Notes: generated by a model from the sequence alone, not told the origin. A DNA stretch of 64,000 bases from JAAYYM01 sp964631375 (GCA_964631375.1 CAZVYQ010000003.1:1-64000), one strand, 5' to 3'; numbered from the stretch's first letter, positions 41,382 to 51,806 are shown. Made by a program: numbers and translations.

Positions 41382-42840
41382 TCTTAAACACCACCGGCAT
41401 ATCACTCAAAAGGTCTGTCTTCAGATGAAGTCCCTGCTCATCTCTGCTAAACGATAGCTGTTCCCCTGTCTCCAACAGCTGTACTTCTCGGATGATTCCA
41501 TGGAAATGTGCCTGCTTAGATGCGTCCTGTTCTGCCAGGGATCTGATACAATAACCACCATTCTGACTGCACCTTAAGGCTGTTGCATAGAGATTTCCAT
41601 CCTTACAGGTAAATCGGAAATCCTCAGATGTAAATTCCTTTTTAATACTATCTGAAAACTGTCCCTCTACAATACTTGTCGGGCCTTCTCCATACTTTCT
41701 CCATACCCCAGTATCATAAATGGCTTCTCCGTTTTTTTGTAACCACCCGCCGATGCCAAGCAATACCTCACGGTCTTCCTCCGTGATTGTTCCATCCGCC
41801 TTTGGACCGACATTTAAGAGCAGGCAGCCATTCTTGCTGACGATATCCACAAGATCACAGAGAAGATCTGAGGCCTTACGAAAGTCATTATTCTCCGTAT
41901 AACACCATGAATTCAAGGCAATCGCAGTGTCTGTCTGCCAGAAATACGGTTTCACATCTGCAAACTGCCCACGTTCCACATCTGGAACAGCCGCACCAAA
42001 GGAAAAAGCATCATGCTTATAATTGATTACGACCTCTTCGCCCCATTTTGCGGCACTGTTATAATAATATGCAGCAAGTTTTTTCAGATAGGGCTTTACC
42101 GCACTATGTTGTATCCACCAGTCAAAATAAAGGATCTTGGGATGATATCGGTCAATGATCTCACAGGTACGAATCAGCCAGTCAGACAGAAATTCCTCTG
42201 TAGGCTCCGGTTTGCTGAACAAATCCTGAAAATCCGGCTCCGGCATTGCTGGCCAGTAGAAATCTCCTCGTTCCATTGGCTCCCTTACATCACTGTTAAA
42301 TTCTCTTCCATGTCCCATGAAGAACCAGTGCTCTATACGGTGTGAAGATGCACCTACTGTCATTCCCTGTTTGCTGCAGCTCTCCTCAAGTTCTCCCAGC
42401 ACATCTCTTTTCGGCCCCATTTCAAACGCATTCCACTTTGACAATTCACTTTTGTACATCTGAAATCCATCATGATGTTCCGCAACCGGAACGACATATC
42501 TCGCCCCTGCCTGTTTGAATAGTTCAGCCCACTCATCTGCACTGAATCTCTCTGCCTGAAACATCGGAATGAAATCCTTGTAGCCGAACTCACTGTGTTT
42601 TCCATAGGTCTTCACATGATGTTCAAATTCCTCCGTCCCGTTCATATACATCATCTTAGGATACCACTCATTTTTATATGCAGGAACACTGTAGACACCC
42701 CAGTGAATGAAAATTCCAAACTTTGCCTCTCGATACCACGCCGGAACATGGTAGTTCGTCAATGACTCCCATGTATCACAATAGGGTCCCTCTGCAATCA
42801 CTTTCTTGATTTTTTCTAAATAAGGCTTCTGGTCATACAT
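41368..42840 (-). CDS. Alpha-L-fucosidase, GH29
   Basis: A 490-residue cytoplasmic-type glycoside hydrolase. WYREAKFGIFIHWGVYSVPAYKNEWYP is the N-terminal GH29 motif, VVPVAEHHDGFQMYKSELSKWNAFEMGPKRD the substrate-binding HHDGF block, and KILYFDWW contains the likely nucleophile Asp. KNGCLLLNVGPKADGTI is the late GH29 signature. No signal peptide is visible, so it acts on imported fucosides from host glycans. ATG 42840 has AGGAGG 9 nt upstream. It is monocistronic, with no transporter beside it. Confidence 0.92.
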   Translation of the reverse strand: MYDQKPYLEKIKKVIAEGPYCDTWESLTNYHVPAWYREAKFGIFIHWGVYSVPAYKNEWYPKMMYMNGTEEFEHHVKTYGKHSEFGYKDFIPMFQAERFSADEWAELFKQAGARYVVPVAEHHDGFQMYKSELSKWNAFEMGPKRDVLGELEESCSKQGMTVGASSHRIEHWFFMGHGREFNSDVREPMERGDFYWPAMPEPDFQDLFSKPEPTEEFLSDWLIRTCEIIDRYHPKILYFDWWIQHSAVKPYLKKLAAYYYNSAAKWGEEVVINYKHDAFSFGAAVPDVERGQFADVKPYFWQTDTAIALNSWCYTENNDFRKASDLLCDLVDIVSKNGCLLLNVGPKADGTITEEDREVLLGIGGWLQKNGEAIYDTGVWRKYGEGPTSIVEGQFSDSIKKEFTSEDFRFTCKDGNLYATALRCSQNGGYCIRSLAEQDASKQAHFHGIIREVQLLETGEQLSFSRDEQGLHLKTDLLSDMPVVFKIRID

Positions 42841-42894
42841 TGTTTGATTTCCTCCTATGTTCAAAAACGCTTTACTCCTGTAGCATAATAGAAG

Positions 42895-44448
42895 TTATGT
42901 TAACAAACTCCAGTCTGCACAGTCCCATACCTTGTCCACAACTCCATGATAGAATTCTGGTTCATGACAGATTAATAAAATGCTGCCTTTATACTCTGTC
43001 AGAGCTCTTTTCAGTTCCTCTTTTGCATCTACATCCAGATGATTAGTCGGCTCGTCCAGCAACAAAATATTGGTTTGGCGATTGATTAGTTTACATAATC
43101 TCACCTTTGCCTGTTCGCCACCACTTAAGACACGTACCTGACTTTCAATATGCTGTGTCGTCAATCCGCACTTAGCAAGTGCTGATCGTACTTCATACTG
43201 TGAATAGGATGGAAACTCATTCCAGATTTCCTCAATACAGGTACTTTTATTTTCTTCCTTGATCTCCTGTTCAAAATAACCAATCTCCAGGTAATCTCCC
43301 AATGTCACCTTGCCGCTGATTGCCTTAGTCAGACCTAATATTGAACGAAGCAGTGTCGTCTTGCCGATTCCGTTGGCCCCCACCATTGCGATCTTCTCTC
43401 CGCGTTCCATCGCAATTGATAACGGCTTTGATAATGGTTTATCATATCCAATGACCAGATCCTTAGTTTCAAATATGTATCGTCCGGGAGTTCTGGCTGT
43501 TTGAAAGTGAAATTCCGGCTTTGGTTTTTCCCGTGCCAGTTCGATCACGTCCATCTTATCAAGCTTCTTCTGTCTGGACATTGCCATATTCCTTGTGGCA
43601 ACACGTGCCTTGTTCCTTGCTACAAAATCCTCCAGCTCGGCAATCTCCTGCTGTTGCTTTTTATAAGCCGCCTCTAACTGAGATTTCTTGGCCTCGTGTA
43701 CCTCTAGAAATTTATCATAGTCACCTACATAACGTTCCAGCTTCTGATTTTCCATGTGATAGATTAGATTGATGACACTGTTTAGGAACGGAATGTCATG
43801 AGAGATTAGAATAAATGCATTCTCATATTCCTGTAGATAACGTTTCAGCCATTCGATGTGCTCCTCATCCAGATAATTGGTCGGCTCATCTAAAAGTAAA
43901 ATATCCGGCTTCTCCAGTAATAGCTTGGCCAATAATACCTTGGTTCTCTGCCCACCCGATAGTTCCGATACATCCGAATCCAGTCCAATTGCAGCAAGTC
44001 CCAAAGCCTTACCGACCTCCTCAACCTTGGCATCAATCATATAGAAATCATGTGTTGTCAACAAATCCTGCAGACTGCCTGCTTCATCCAGTGCCACCGC
44101 CATCTTGTCTTCCGGTAAGTCTGCCATGGAGTTATAGATCTCATTAATCTGCTCCTCCCATTCATACAAAAAGGCAAATGCACCCTTTAAGACATCACGA
44201 ATCGTCATGCCCTTCTCCAGTACACTATGCTGATCCAAATAGCCTGCACGTACGCGTTTTGCCCATTCTACTTTACCTTCATCTGGCTGCAGCTTACCTG
44301 TAATGATATCCATAAAGGTGGACTTTCCCTCACCGTTTGCTCCCACCAATCCAATATGCTCTCCTGCCAACAGTCTGAAGGACACATCCTGAAAGATTGC
44401 CCTGTCCCCAAAGCCGTGGCTCAGATGTTCTACGTTTAAAATGCTCAT
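42895..44448 (-). CDS. ABC-F family ATPase (second copy, different subgroup)
   Basis: A 517-residue ABC-F protein with two intact cassettes: Walker A GANGEGKST and GANGIGKTT, signatures LSGGQRTK and LSGGEQAK, Walker B LLLDEPTNYLDEEH and LLLDEPTNHLDVDA. A long charged linker (YKKQQQEIAELEDFVARNKARVATRN) joins them. There is no membrane domain. Unlike the paralogue at 12051 both catalytic sites are canonical. ABC-F proteins act on ribosomes, some giving antibiotic resistance; which applies here cannot be told. AAGGG precedes ATG 44448. Confidence 0.92.
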   Translation of the reverse strand: MSILNVEHLSHGFGDRAIFQDVSFRLLAGEHIGLVGANGEGKSTFMDIITGKLQPDEGKVEWAKRVRAGYLDQHSVLEKGMTIRDVLKGAFAFLYEWEEQINEIYNSMADLPEDKMAVALDEAGSLQDLLTTHDFYMIDAKVEEVGKALGLAAIGLDSDVSELSGGQRTKVLLAKLLLEKPDILLLDEPTNYLDEEHIEWLKRYLQEYENAFILISHDIPFLNSVINLIYHMENQKLERYVGDYDKFLEVHEAKKSQLEAAYKKQQQEIAELEDFVARNKARVATRNMAMSRQKKLDKMDVIELAREKPKPEFHFQTARTPGRYIFETKDLVIGYDKPLSKPLSIAMERGEKIAMVGANGIGKTTLLRSILGLTKAISGKVTLGDYLEIGYFEQEIKEENKSTCIEEIWNEFPSYSQYEVRSALAKCGLTTQHIESQVRVLSGGEQAKVRLCKLINRQTNILLLDEPTNHLDVDAKEELKRALTEYKGSILLICHEPEFYHGVVDKVWDCADWSLLT

Positions 44449-44471
44449 GTCTATTCCCTTCTATACACTGA

Positions 44472-44504
44472 AAAGAGATATGCCACGCAAGTAGTATATC
44501 TCTT
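44472..44504 (-). terminator. Intrinsic terminator after the nucleoside kinase gene
   Basis: AAAGAGATAT (44472-44481) pairs with ATATCTCTTT (44495-44504); on the minus strand a short T-run continues. Between the kinase stop (44536) and the ABC-F start. Confidence 0.6.
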
Positions 44505-44535
44505 TCCTAATCTCCTGCTGTTCCAATCCTAAATC

Positions 44536-46203
44536 CTATACATTAAAACAACTGCCGCCTACAAATTCTCTGATAATCGAGTTGTTCGGCAGATTCTCAC
44601 TGCTGACACCTAAAAAATACTCCAAGAATTTTAACAGCCTCTTTGCTTCCTGATACTCCGGGTCATCCTTGCCGACACTGAATAATAACGGTTCAGCAAA
44701 CTGCTTCAGTACTGCCAATTCATAAATCAATGCTGAATTGAACATAGCGTCTGCAGATTCCTGATATGGAAAGATATTTTCTTCTTCTCCTCGTCTGACC
44801 GACTGCCACATAGAGAGCGTCTTCTGTGCAGATGCTCCTCTTGTTCTTGCATCACGTACCATTCTGCGAATCAGTCTGCCGTCTGTTGTCGCAATGCGAT
44901 TGTGTTCATCTACATTCAGCGAAGTCAGTGCACTAATATAGATTTTATACTTACTTTCTGCCGGCAATGCATAAGACAACTTATCATTCAGTCCATGAAT
45001 ACCCTCAATCACAAGGATATCCTCCGGTCCGAGTTTCTTATAATTGCCTTTATACTCACGTTTACCGGTCTTAAAGTTAAAACTCGGCAATTCTACAGTC
45101 TCTCCAGCAAGCAGAGCACTCATATCTTTATTAAAGCCCTCTACATCTATCGCTTCCAGGCATTCAAAATTATAGTTCCCATTCTCATCAAGAGGTGTGT
45201 TCTCTCTGTCTACAAAATAATCGTCGACACCGATGGGATGCGGAATCAGTCCATGTGCCCTCAGCTGAATCGATAATCTGTGAGAAAACGTCGTCTTGCC
45301 GGAAGAAGATGGGCCTGCAATCATAACAAATTTCTTGCCTCCACGCTTCACAATATCATCTGCGATATCTGCAATCTTGCTTTCCTGTAATGCCTCCTGT
45401 ACCAAGATCAAATCCTGAAAGTTCCCTTCGCAGATCTTATCATTGAGTGCTCCGACTGTGTCAATACCAAGTGCATTTCCCCATTCGGTTGCCTCTTTCA
45501 TCGTCTGATACAGTTTATTTTGAGGTTCAAATGGTGGGACAATGCCCGGTGCCTTTCTGATTGGTAACTGAATCACAAATCCATCATCATACAGATACAA
45601 TTCATATGCATCGATGTAACCGGTGCTTGGGAGCATATATCCATAATAATAATCCTCAAAATCCTCCAGACCATAGATATTAACCTTTGAGGCTCTACGA
45701 TAGCGGAACAATCTCTCCTTGTCCTTCATTCCACGTTTTTTAAACATGGCGATTGCATCATCCAGTGCAAAGGACTGCTTGGTAATCGGTATATCCAGAG
45801 CTACCATCTCATCCATCCTACTCTTGACCTGATTCAAAAAAGCCTGATCGATGATAAAATCACCATATGCATTGACATAGTAACCCTTACTGATGGAAAA
45901 CTCTATTTTAATCTTTCTTAGCTTATCTTCCCCAACCACATCATGAATGGCCTTAATCATTAACAGACAAGCACTTCTTCGATATGTTTTGTAACCGGTT
46001 CTGTCTTTAACCGTTTTAAATACAATCTCACAATCCTTATTGAGTCTCTTATGTAATTCATTTAACTTCTTATCTACCATCGCCAGTACGATTCTGGCAT
46101 CATAATCCTTTTGAAAATCCTCTGCGATTTCACGATAGGAGGTACCTGCAGCATACTGTTTTTTTACCTCTCCTATAGTAACCTGATAATAGTTTTCTCC
46201 CAT
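44536..46203 (-). CDS. Nucleoside kinase (uridine kinase-like) with ThrRS-like N-terminus
   Basis: A 555-residue protein. The C-terminal half is a P-loop kinase related to uridine kinase/phosphoribulokinase: VMIAGPSSSGKTTFSHRLSIQL is Walker A, HPIGVDDYFVDRENTPLDENG the substrate loop, and DILVIEGIHGLN Walker B. The N-terminal ~200 residues (VTIGEVKKQYAAGTSYREIAEDF, with RRSACLLMIKAI) resemble the TGS and editing-like parts of threonyl-tRNA synthetase, as in the Firmicute nucleoside kinase family. GGAGG precedes ATG 46203. Substrate unproven. Confidence 0.85.
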   Translation of the reverse strand: MGENYYQVTIGEVKKQYAAGTSYREIAEDFQKDYDARIVLAMVDKKLNELHKRLNKDCEIVFKTVKDRTGYKTYRRSACLLMIKAIHDVVGEDKLRKIKIEFSISKGYYVNAYGDFIIDQAFLNQVKSRMDEMVALDIPITKQSFALDDAIAMFKKRGMKDKERLFRYRRASKVNIYGLEDFEDYYYGYMLPSTGYIDAYELYLYDDGFVIQLPIRKAPGIVPPFEPQNKLYQTMKEATEWGNALGIDTVGALNDKICEGNFQDLILVQEALQESKIADIADDIVKRGGKKFVMIAGPSSSGKTTFSHRLSIQLRAHGLIPHPIGVDDYFVDRENTPLDENGNYNFECLEAIDVEGFNKDMSALLAGETVELPSFNFKTGKREYKGNYKKLGPEDILVIEGIHGLNDKLSYALPAESKYKIYISALTSLNVDEHNRIATTDGRLIRRMVRDARTRGASAQKTLSMWQSVRRGEEENIFPYQESADAMFNSALIYELAVLKQFAEPLLFSVGKDDPEYQEAKRLLKFLEYFLGVSSENLPNNSIIREFVGGSCFNV

Positions 46204-46273
46204 TGCTTTTCCTCCATACTCCGTTTATATAATACTCGTGTCTGTTTCTATGTGCTGTCTGCTAATGTAATTT

Positions 46274-47056
46274 CTACAAAATCGTAAATGGAGACTGTAA
46301 TCGATGTGTATATACAGTCAACTCCGGAAGTTCTCTGTGTAAATATTCCTTCATATATGCAATAAAGAGTTTTTCTGTTCCATAATGCCCTGCATCAATG
46401 ATCGCAAGCCCTTGTGCATTTGCATCAATTCCACAGTGATGGTCAATATCTCCGGTGATCAATACATCTACACCTGCCTTCACTGAATGTGCGACAGCAA
46501 AATCACCTGATCCCGGAGAAACAGCTGCATACTCGAGAGTGGTATCAAGGTCTCCAAACACTTTTACATGCTCAAGTCCAAAACAGGATTTCACATATTC
46601 GGCACATTCTCGTAATGTCATGATACGGGGAAGTTTTCCTCTCCTGCCAAGTCCTTCCTTCGCAATATCATCCTCATAGGTGATATCCAGAACTTCTCGT
46701 TTTCGGAGCCCCAGTTCGTCTGCTGCTGCATCTGCCATTCCCATAATGTCAAAGTTGGTATGCATGGCAAAATAAGAAATATCATGTCTTGCAAGTCTTA
46801 GGACACGTCTTCCGATAAAGTCGCCAGAGTCCAGCTTTTTAATTGGCTTGAAAATCAGAGGATGATGAGTAATCAACATATCTGCCTGAACCTTAATGGC
46901 TTCCTCTATGACTTCATCTGTGGCATCCAAAGCAACATAAATCTTTCGAACCTCCTTCTCACGCCTTCCAGTCAGAAGTCCGACATTATCCCACTCAAGT
47001 GCGTATTTTGCAGGCGACAGTTCCTCCAGATGTTCCATGACCTCATAACACTTCAT
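46274..47056 (-). CDS. Nif3-like dinuclear metal center protein
   Basis: A 260-residue NIF3/DUF34 protein. WDNVGLLTG near the start, LITHHPLIFKPIK and the His/Asp in FAMHTNFDIMGMADA, plus the C-terminal IDAGHYGTEK, supply the metal ligands of the hexameric toroid. It is short (no inserted PII-like domain). A GTP cyclohydrolase annotation used for this family is not well supported. GGAGG lies 10 nt before the ATG. It follows trmK in the rpoD block, an order conserved in Firmicutes. Confidence 0.92.
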   Translation of the reverse strand: MKCYEVMEHLEELSPAKYALEWDNVGLLTGRREKEVRKIYVALDATDEVIEEAIKVQADMLITHHPLIFKPIKKLDSGDFIGRRVLRLARHDISYFAMHTNFDIMGMADAAADELGLRKREVLDITYEDDIAKEGLGRRGKLPRIMTLRECAEYVKSCFGLEHVKVFGDLDTTLEYAAVSPGSGDFAVAHSVKAGVDVLITGDIDHHCGIDANAQGLAIIDAGHYGTEKLFIAYMKEYLHRELPELTVYTHRLQSPFTIL

Positions 47057-47096
47057 CGCTTCTCAAACCTCCGTTTGCCAAATCACACAGGTAGTG

Positions 47097-47831
47097 CTAC
47101 ATCAGTTTATAATCCTCATCAAAACCATCTGCACCATAACGATAATAACCCAAAGCTTCTCTCGTATAGGTCAGTTCCTGTTCCAGTTCTTTTCTGCGTT
47201 CCTCGATTCGTTCCGTTTTAGGTGACTGATCCAAATCTTCTATTAGGTTTACATAATGCTTCTCTTCTTTTTTAAGAAATTGATGCAAAACCGGATTCTC
47301 TTCATGCAACAAGATCCTGCCATAACGAAAATCCACCTCATTGGTATAATGCATCTCACCATGAACAGCCTTCATCATAGGATAATACTTGCCATCCTCG
47401 TACACCATGGACTCTGAAATGATGTGATATCCATGATCCTGCAGAAAATGCCGAAACTCGGCAATCTCAGATTGTGGCTGCAGAATAAATTCCTTCATAC
47501 TCGCAAGCACATCCATTCCCTCTGTCATAATATGCTGCATCAGCGAGCCACCCATACCTGCAAGGATCAGTCCGTCTGCTTCTCCTGATTTCAGTTCATG
47601 CACACCATCTGACAATCTGGTCTCTATGTACGCTGTCAGCCCTGCTTCTGCAATATGCTCCTTTGCACGCATAAGGGGACCTGTTCCGACGTCCATTGCA
47701 ATTGCACGAGGAGCGATACCCTCCCGTACGAGGTAAATCGATACATACCCATGATCACACCCCACATCAGCAACGATATGACCCGGTGTTACCAGCTCTA
47801 CAATATTCATTAATCTCTCTGAAAGTTCCAT
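47097..47831 (-). CDS. trmK: tRNA (adenine(22)-N1)-methyltransferase
   Basis: A 244-residue SAM methyltransferase. MELSERLMNIVELVTPGHIVADVGCDHGYVSIYLV is the TrmK N-terminus with motif I, ISESMVYEDGKYYPM is conserved further on, and LILAGMGG is the family catalytic-site motif. Its C-terminal coiled-coil helix is present. I chose ATG 47831, which aligns with the usual start and has GGTGG 5 nt upstream; ATG 47846 is possible. It lies between rpoD and the nif3-like gene. Confidence 0.9.
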   Translation of the reverse strand: MELSERLMNIVELVTPGHIVADVGCDHGYVSIYLVREGIAPRAIAMDVGTGPLMRAKEHIAEAGLTAYIETRLSDGVHELKSGEADGLILAGMGGSLMQHIMTEGMDVLASMKEFILQPQSEIAEFRHFLQDHGYHIISESMVYEDGKYYPMMKAVHGEMHYTNEVDFRYGRILLHEENPVLHQFLKKEEKHYVNLIEDLDQSPKTERIEERRKELEQELTYTREALGYYRYGADGFDEDYKLM

Positions 47832-47855
47832 ACTAACCACCGTCATCCGGACAGG

Positions 47856-48965
47856 TTAGTCCAGATAATCCTTTAACTTACGGCTTCTGCTGGGATGTCT
47901 CAGCTTGCGAAGAGCCTTTGCTTCGATCTGACGAATTCTCTCACGTGTTACATTGAATTCTTTACCGACCTCCTCCAATGTACGTGCTCGTCCATCATCC
48001 AGACCAAAACGTAATCTCAGAACCTTTTGTTCTCTCTCAGTCAGTGTACTGAGTACCTCAACCAATTGCTCCTTTAATAATGTAAATGCTGCTGCATCAG
48101 CGGGTACAGGGACATTATCATCCTGTATGAAGTCACCCAGATGACTGTCCTCCTCTTCTCCAATCGGAGTCTCCAGAGATACCGGCTCCTGCGAGATTTT
48201 GAGAATTTCTCTGACACGTTCTACCGGCAGACTCATCTCAGCTGCGATCTCCTCCGGCAACGGTTCACGTCCCAGCTCTTGCAGAAGTTGTCTGCTGACA
48301 CGGATTAGTTTATTAATAGTTTCTACCATATGCACCGGTATACGGATGGTTCTCGCCTGATCTGCAATGGCTCTGGTAATAGCCTGCCGGATCCACCAGG
48401 TGGCATAGGTACTGAATTTATAACCCTTTCGATAATCAAACTTCTCAACCGCTTTGATCAAGCCAAGATTACCTTCCTGGATCAGATCCAAAAACAGCAT
48501 GCCTCTTCCGACATAACGCTTTGCTATGCTGACAACCAATCTGAGGTTTGCTTCAGCCAGACGCTTCTTGGCTTCTACATCTCCCATTTCCATCTTTTTC
48601 GCTAACTCGATCTCCTCCTCAGCTGACAACAGGGGAACCTTGCCGATTTCCTTCAGGTACATCCTGACAGGATCCTCTATGCTGACTCCATCCGGTACAG
48701 ACAGATCAATTGTCTCTACATCTACCTCGTCTTCCTCGGTCAGAATGATCTCTTCATCATCTTCATCTTCCTCTACGATTCGCAGTACATCGACTCCATT
48801 CTGTTCCAGAGTCTCCAGTATTTTGTCAAAATGCTCCTCCTGGAGTTCCATGTCATTAAAAAAATCACTGACCTCCTGATACTCAAGAACATTCTTTTTC
48901 TTTTTGGCAATCTCTAAGAGTTCTTTTAATTTCTCGTCAAATTTTGCCTGTGTAGCTTCATCCAT
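47856..48965 (-). CDS. rpoD: Primary RNA polymerase sigma factor RpoD (SigA)
   Basis: A 369-residue housekeeping sigma factor. An acidic N-terminal region (VEEDEDDEEIILTEEDEVDV) precedes region 1.2 (DPVRMYLKEIGKVPLLSAEEEIELAKKME). Region 2 includes GNLGLIKAVEKFDYRKGYKFSTYATWWIRQ; region 3 follows; region 4 is LEEVGKEFNVTRERIRQIEAKALRKLRHP. The large region 1.1 is short, as in Firmicutes. It is preceded by dnaG and followed by trmK, the classic order of the macromolecular synthesis operon. Confidence 0.98.
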   Translation of the reverse strand: MDEATQAKFDEKLKELLEIAKKKKNVLEYQEVSDFFNDMELQEEHFDKILETLEQNGVDVLRIVEEDEDDEEIILTEEDEVDVETIDLSVPDGVSIEDPVRMYLKEIGKVPLLSAEEEIELAKKMEMGDVEAKKRLAEANLRLVVSIAKRYVGRGMLFLDLIQEGNLGLIKAVEKFDYRKGYKFSTYATWWIRQAITRAIADQARTIRIPVHMVETINKLIRVSRQLLQELGREPLPEEIAAEMSLPVERVREILKISQEPVSLETPIGEEEDSHLGDFIQDDNVPVPADAAAFTLLKEQLVEVLSTLTEREQKVLRLRFGLDDGRARTLEEVGKEFNVTRERIRQIEAKALRKLRHPSRSRKLKDYLD

Positions 48966-49004
48966 GTTGTTTCCATCCTTCCATAACTGTTTAGTAGTTT
49001 ATCC

Positions 49005-50780
49005 TTAATCCAAAGAAATATGCAGATTGTTCAGTTCCTCTATCGCCTTTCTGTCGGCAATCACTCTTGAAAGTGCATCCATATCTTCGGGTAAGCTGTC
49101 ATCTTTTTTTCGTTCCAGTGAATTCTTTTTCACCTTGATGATAATGTCTCGCAACGCCTTTTCCCGTTCAGCCTTTGACTCGATTTCCTCCAGTCTCGTG
49201 TTGAATAGTGCTGCAACTTCTCTCTGTTCCTCCTCATTGGTGAAACAACTGATGATCATGGCGGGATTCACCGTTCCTTCAGAGAGTTGATCAAACAGCA
49301 GGCGTGCCACCTGTTGATATAGTTCTTCGGCAAAATCCTCCGGCGTTACCAACGGCTTAATTATATGATATACCTTGGGCTCCTCGGTCAGCCATGTGAT
49401 CAACAGTCGCTCGGCCTTTCTGATTCCTGCATTGGGATCACGTTTTGACTGAATCCCGGACTTAGGTCTGGCTGTGATTGGTGTTAACGCATCCTTGGTC
49501 GCATATTGAATAACCATCTTACGCATATTTTCAAATCCAAGATTATATTTATCCGCTATTGCTTCGATATAATTATCACGTTCCAGCTCATTTTCAAACC
49601 GAAGTAACTTCTTTGCAATCTCTGTGCAAAACTTGGTCTTGCTTTCCGGATCCTTGAGATCATAATCGTGTTCCAAAACCCGAATCTCATAGTAAAAGCT
49701 GTTTTCCGCTTTTGCAATCCGCTCCTCAAAAGCTTCTGCTCCCATATTTTTGATGAATTCATCAGGATCCTTATAGGGGCGCATATCGATTACTTTTGCC
49801 GTCAATCCCGCTTCCTTAATAATCGGAATTGCACGCAGTGCAGCCTTTACTCCTGCAGCATCACTGTCATAGGTTAGTAAAACCTCTTCTGTGTACCGCT
49901 TCAACAGATTTGCCTGTCCTGATGTAAAAGCAGTGCCCAGAGAAGCAACAGCCTGACTGAAGCCCGCCTGATGCAGAGCAATCACATCCATATAACCCTC
50001 ACAAATGATCATATTTTTTTTACGCGAGGTCCGAGCATGATTCAACCCGTAGAGATTGCGGCCTTTATCGAATATCGGCGTCTCTGGTGAATTTAAGTAC
50101 TTGGGAGTACCATCTCCCATGACTCTTCCACCAAATCCTATGACCCGGTGATTGACGTCCATGATTGGAAATATGACTCTGTTCCAGAATTTATCTGACA
50201 TTCCATGCTTTTCGTCGACGTTAAACAATCCGCACTGCCTGAGCAGTTCATCCTGAAAGCCTTTGGAATGTAGATATCGGTATATATTATCTCTGCCAGT
50301 AACGGCATATCCAAGTCCGAATTTCTGTATGGTTTCCTCAGACAATCCCCGTCCTGTCAGGTATCGGTGCCCGATCTCTCCCTGTTTACTTTTCAGACCA
50401 TAATAGTAGAACTTGGCGGCTTCCTTGTTCACTGCTAGAATACGTGCTTTCAGGTCATCCTGTTTTCTTGCCTCAGCCGAATACTCTATCTCCGGCAATG
50501 CGATTCCTGCTCTATCAGCCAAAAACTTTAATGCCTCGGCAAATGTATAGTTTTCATATTCCATAATAAAGGTAATCACATTTCCACCTGCTCCGCATCC
50601 AAAGCAATAATACATCTGCTTTGCGGGAGTTACTGAAAAAGACGGTGATTTTTCATTATGAAACGGACATAATCCAAAATAATTACTTCCTTTTTTCTGT
50701 AGCCGTACATACCCTGATATCACATCTACAATATCATTTCTGATACGGATCTCTTCCACTAAATCATCCGGATAGTACAT
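49005..50780 (-). CDS. dnaG: DNA primase
   Basis: A 591-residue primase that lays RNA primers at replication forks. The N-terminal CHC2 zinc finger is GLCPFHNEKSPSFSV...YYCFGCGAGG; the TOPRIM catalytic core has ICEGYMDVIALHQAG and LLTYDSDAAG; the C-terminal region is a DnaB-interacting helical domain. AGAGGG precedes ATG 50780. It lies 18 nt after dgt and 39 nt before rpoD. Confidence 0.97.
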   Translation of the reverse strand: MYYPDDLVEEIRIRNDIVDVISGYVRLQKKGSNYFGLCPFHNEKSPSFSVTPAKQMYYCFGCGAGGNVITFIMEYENYTFAEALKFLADRAGIALPEIEYSAEARKQDDLKARILAVNKEAAKFYYYGLKSKQGEIGHRYLTGRGLSEETIQKFGLGYAVTGRDNIYRYLHSKGFQDELLRQCGLFNVDEKHGMSDKFWNRVIFPIMDVNHRVIGFGGRVMGDGTPKYLNSPETPIFDKGRNLYGLNHARTSRKKNMIICEGYMDVIALHQAGFSQAVASLGTAFTSGQANLLKRYTEEVLLTYDSDAAGVKAALRAIPIIKEAGLTAKVIDMRPYKDPDEFIKNMGAEAFEERIAKAENSFYYEIRVLEHDYDLKDPESKTKFCTEIAKKLLRFENELERDNYIEAIADKYNLGFENMRKMVIQYATKDALTPITARPKSGIQSKRDPNAGIRKAERLLITWLTEEPKVYHIIKPLVTPEDFAEELYQQVARLLFDQLSEGTVNPAMIISCFTNEEEQREVAALFNTRLEEIESKAEREKALRDIIIKVKKNSLERKKDDSLPEDMDALSRVIADRKAIEELNNLHISLD

Positions 50781-50798
50781 CTGATACCCTCTTTCCCG

Positions 50799-51806
50799 CT
50801 AATCCTTCCACGAATCCGGCAAATAAATTTCACCAAACTTGGCAATCGCAAAACGATCTGACATCGCTGACACATAATCACATACGATACGCTCCTTTGA
50901 TTCTCCGCGATCCCTCATCAGTCTCAGCAATTCTGTTGGAAGCAGTTCTGTATGATTCAGATAGTATTCATATAAATTGGCAACCAGACGCTCTGCTTTA
51001 CCTTCCTCGCCCTTCGCCCTTGGATTTTGGTAGACATGATCAAACATAAACTTTCTAAGGTCTGTCAAGGCCTGTCCGATCTCTGCAGACATACAGATAT
51101 CGTCCTTATCTTCGCTGTTTGTAATAATATCATGAATAAAACGATCGAGACGCTCTGTAGTTGTCCTGCCCAGTGTATTACGCAGTTCCTTTGGGATATC
51201 CTCCTCAGCGAGAATTCTTCCGCGAATCGCATCATCCATATCATGATGAATATATGCAATCTTGTCCGAAAGACGTACAATCCTTCCCTCCAGAGTGATC
51301 GGCTTCGTTGCCGTTTTGTGATTGCGTATACCATCTCTGACCTCAAAGGTCAGATTCAATCCCTTCGAATCCTTCTCCAGCACTTCGACAACGCGGACAC
51401 TTTGTTCATTATGTGCAAAGCCAAGTGGACATACCCTATCCAAAGCCCGTTCTCCTGCATGCCCAAATGGTGTATGACCGAGATCATGACCTAATGCTAT
51501 GGCCTCCACCAGATCTTCATTCATGCGAAGAGCTTTTGCGATTGTACGGGCATTTTGAGAAACCTCCAGTGTATGAGTCAGTCTGGTTCTGTAATGATCT
51601 CCTTCCGGAGTCAGAAATACCTGTGTCTTATCTTTTAAACGACGAAACGACTTGCTATGTAGAATCCTGTCACGATCTCTCTGATAGACCGGACGAATGT
51701 CACATTGTTCCTCTTCAACCTCTCTGCCTTTTGAATTCATAGATAAAGAAGCATACGGGCTCAAATATTCCTTCTCACGTTGCTCCAGCTGTTCTCTGAT
51801 TGTCAT
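50799..51806 (-). CDS. dgt: Deoxyguanosinetriphosphate triphosphohydrolase-like protein
   Basis: A 335-residue HD-superfamily dNTPase. SFRRLKDKTQVFL, THTLEVSQNARTIAKAL, ALGHDLGHTPFGHAGE (the HD motif) and SDKIAYIHHDMDDAIR are conserved metal-site blocks. It trims dNTP pools. GAGAGG precedes ATG 51806. It leads the dgt-dnaG-rpoD block, an order seen across Clostridia. Confidence 0.94.
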   Translation of the reverse strand: MTIREQLEQREKEYLSPYASLSMNSKGREVEEEQCDIRPVYQRDRDRILHSKSFRRLKDKTQVFLTPEGDHYRTRLTHTLEVSQNARTIAKALRMNEDLVEAIALGHDLGHTPFGHAGERALDRVCPLGFAHNEQSVRVVEVLEKDSKGLNLTFEVRDGIRNHKTATKPITLEGRIVRLSDKIAYIHHDMDDAIRGRILAEEDIPKELRNTLGRTTTERLDRFIHDIITNSEDKDDICMSAEIGQALTDLRKFMFDHVYQNPRAKGEEGKAERLVANLYEYYLNHTELLPTELLRLMRDRGESKERIVCDYVSAMSDRFAIAKFGEIYLPDSWKD